NCBI GenBank assembly: GCA_963565915.1
Contig: OY751489.1
Coordinates: 1,860,001 to 1,924,000, forward strand
Source: Entoloma clypeatum
Lineage: Eukaryota > Basidiomycota > Agaricomycetes > Agaricales > Entolomataceae
Direction of reading: 5' to 3'
DNA length: 64,000 bases
In this document: piece after piece, positions 63,976 through 64,000 of the stretch
How the letters are laid out: each line of letters starts with the position of its first letter
Position numbering within the stretch: position 1 is the stretch's first letter
The notes under the pieces: generated by a model
Databases searched by the model: none
Told to the model about the DNA's origin: nothing
Seen by the model: the letters and a program-made list of their open reading frames with translations, nothing else
Position numbers and translations under genes: made by a program

Positions 63976-64000
63976 ACGACGCTAAGTCGCGACCCTTATC

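Larger units (their letters stand above)
61916..64000 (+). mobile_element. 5' part of a Gypsy-type LTR retrotransposon (continues beyond window)
   Basis: A 402-bp LTR (61916-62317) with TGTTA...TAACA ends is followed by a leader frame and a gag with two CCHC knuckles. Pol should lie to the right, outside the window. The insertion interrupts pogo copy B. The target duplication cannot be checked because the other LTR is not included. Confidence 0.75.

Noticed and set aside
1..64000. CRISPR arrays, bacterial operons, ribosomal RNA or tRNA genes
   Set aside because: No regular short repeats with spacers, no tRNA cloverleaf with A/B boxes and no rRNA segment noticed. The primer-binding sites match only part of a tRNA arm.

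Overview
This looks like nuclear DNA of a filamentous basidiomycete, most likely an Agaricomycete. The host genes carry many introns of about 40-65 nt, the fungal orthologues are recognisable, and a fragment of a basidiomycete-expanded DUF6698-type gene lies at the left edge. The LTR retrotransposons and the pogo-type DNA transposon are also of fungal type. I cannot name the genus. There is one assembly gap of 200 N at 48100-48299.

Layout. (1) 1-1646: degenerate sequence with a broken DUF6698-like gene and a decayed tandem repeat of about 117 bp. (2) 1647-8424: Copia element 1 with 444-bp LTRs and target duplication ATCAT. It has an intact gag and no pol, about 3.7 kb of non-coding interior carrying a family of small bulged hairpins, and a nested solo LTR at 5202-5659. 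(3) 8662-11391: a decayed pogo/Fot-like DNA transposon whose right inverted repeat is split by a 119-bp foldback MITE. (4) 11758-17608: Copia element 2 with 309-bp LTRs and target duplication TTGGC; it is nearly intact, with one frameshift between protease and integrase. (5) 17942-53763: a gene-dense host block. (6) 54081-60796: Copia element 3 on the minus strand, with 342-bp LTRs, target duplication TCTGT, two frameshifts in pol and an extra 274-codon ORF upstream of gag. (7) 60926-61915: a second, truncated pogo copy. (8) 61916-64000: the 5' end of a Gypsy-type element that runs off the window.

Host genes in order: Dal5-like permease (-), glutathione synthetase GSH2 (-), RPAP1 (-), HIT hydrolase HNT1 (-), 2OG-Fe(II) oxygenase (+), PRMT3 (-), eIF1A (+), CCDC25/Jlp2-like (-), RBM25-like splicing factor (+), GH37 trehalase (+), type-B carboxylesterase (+), Msp1/ATAD1 AAA ATPase (-), two related small membrane proteins (-), ALG11 mannosyltransferase (+), DUF3128/Emi1-like (+), FMN-dependent alpha-hydroxyacid dehydrogenase (-). 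They do not form a pathway cluster. They are mostly housekeeping genes with short divergent or convergent spacers.

The most interesting material is in the Copia elements. All three place a primer-binding site matching the anticodon arm of initiator tRNA-Met next to the 5' LTR. All three also have a good splice donor inside the LTR and a splice acceptor a few bases before the gag ATG, so spliced RNA would lose the primer-binding site. Element 1 looks like a gag-only partner of an element-3-like autonomous family: they share LTR blocks, TG...TA termini and the hairpin core GCGCCCTTTGGGCTGC. Decay of the transposons is dominated by CpG transitions, including repeated CGA to TGA stops.
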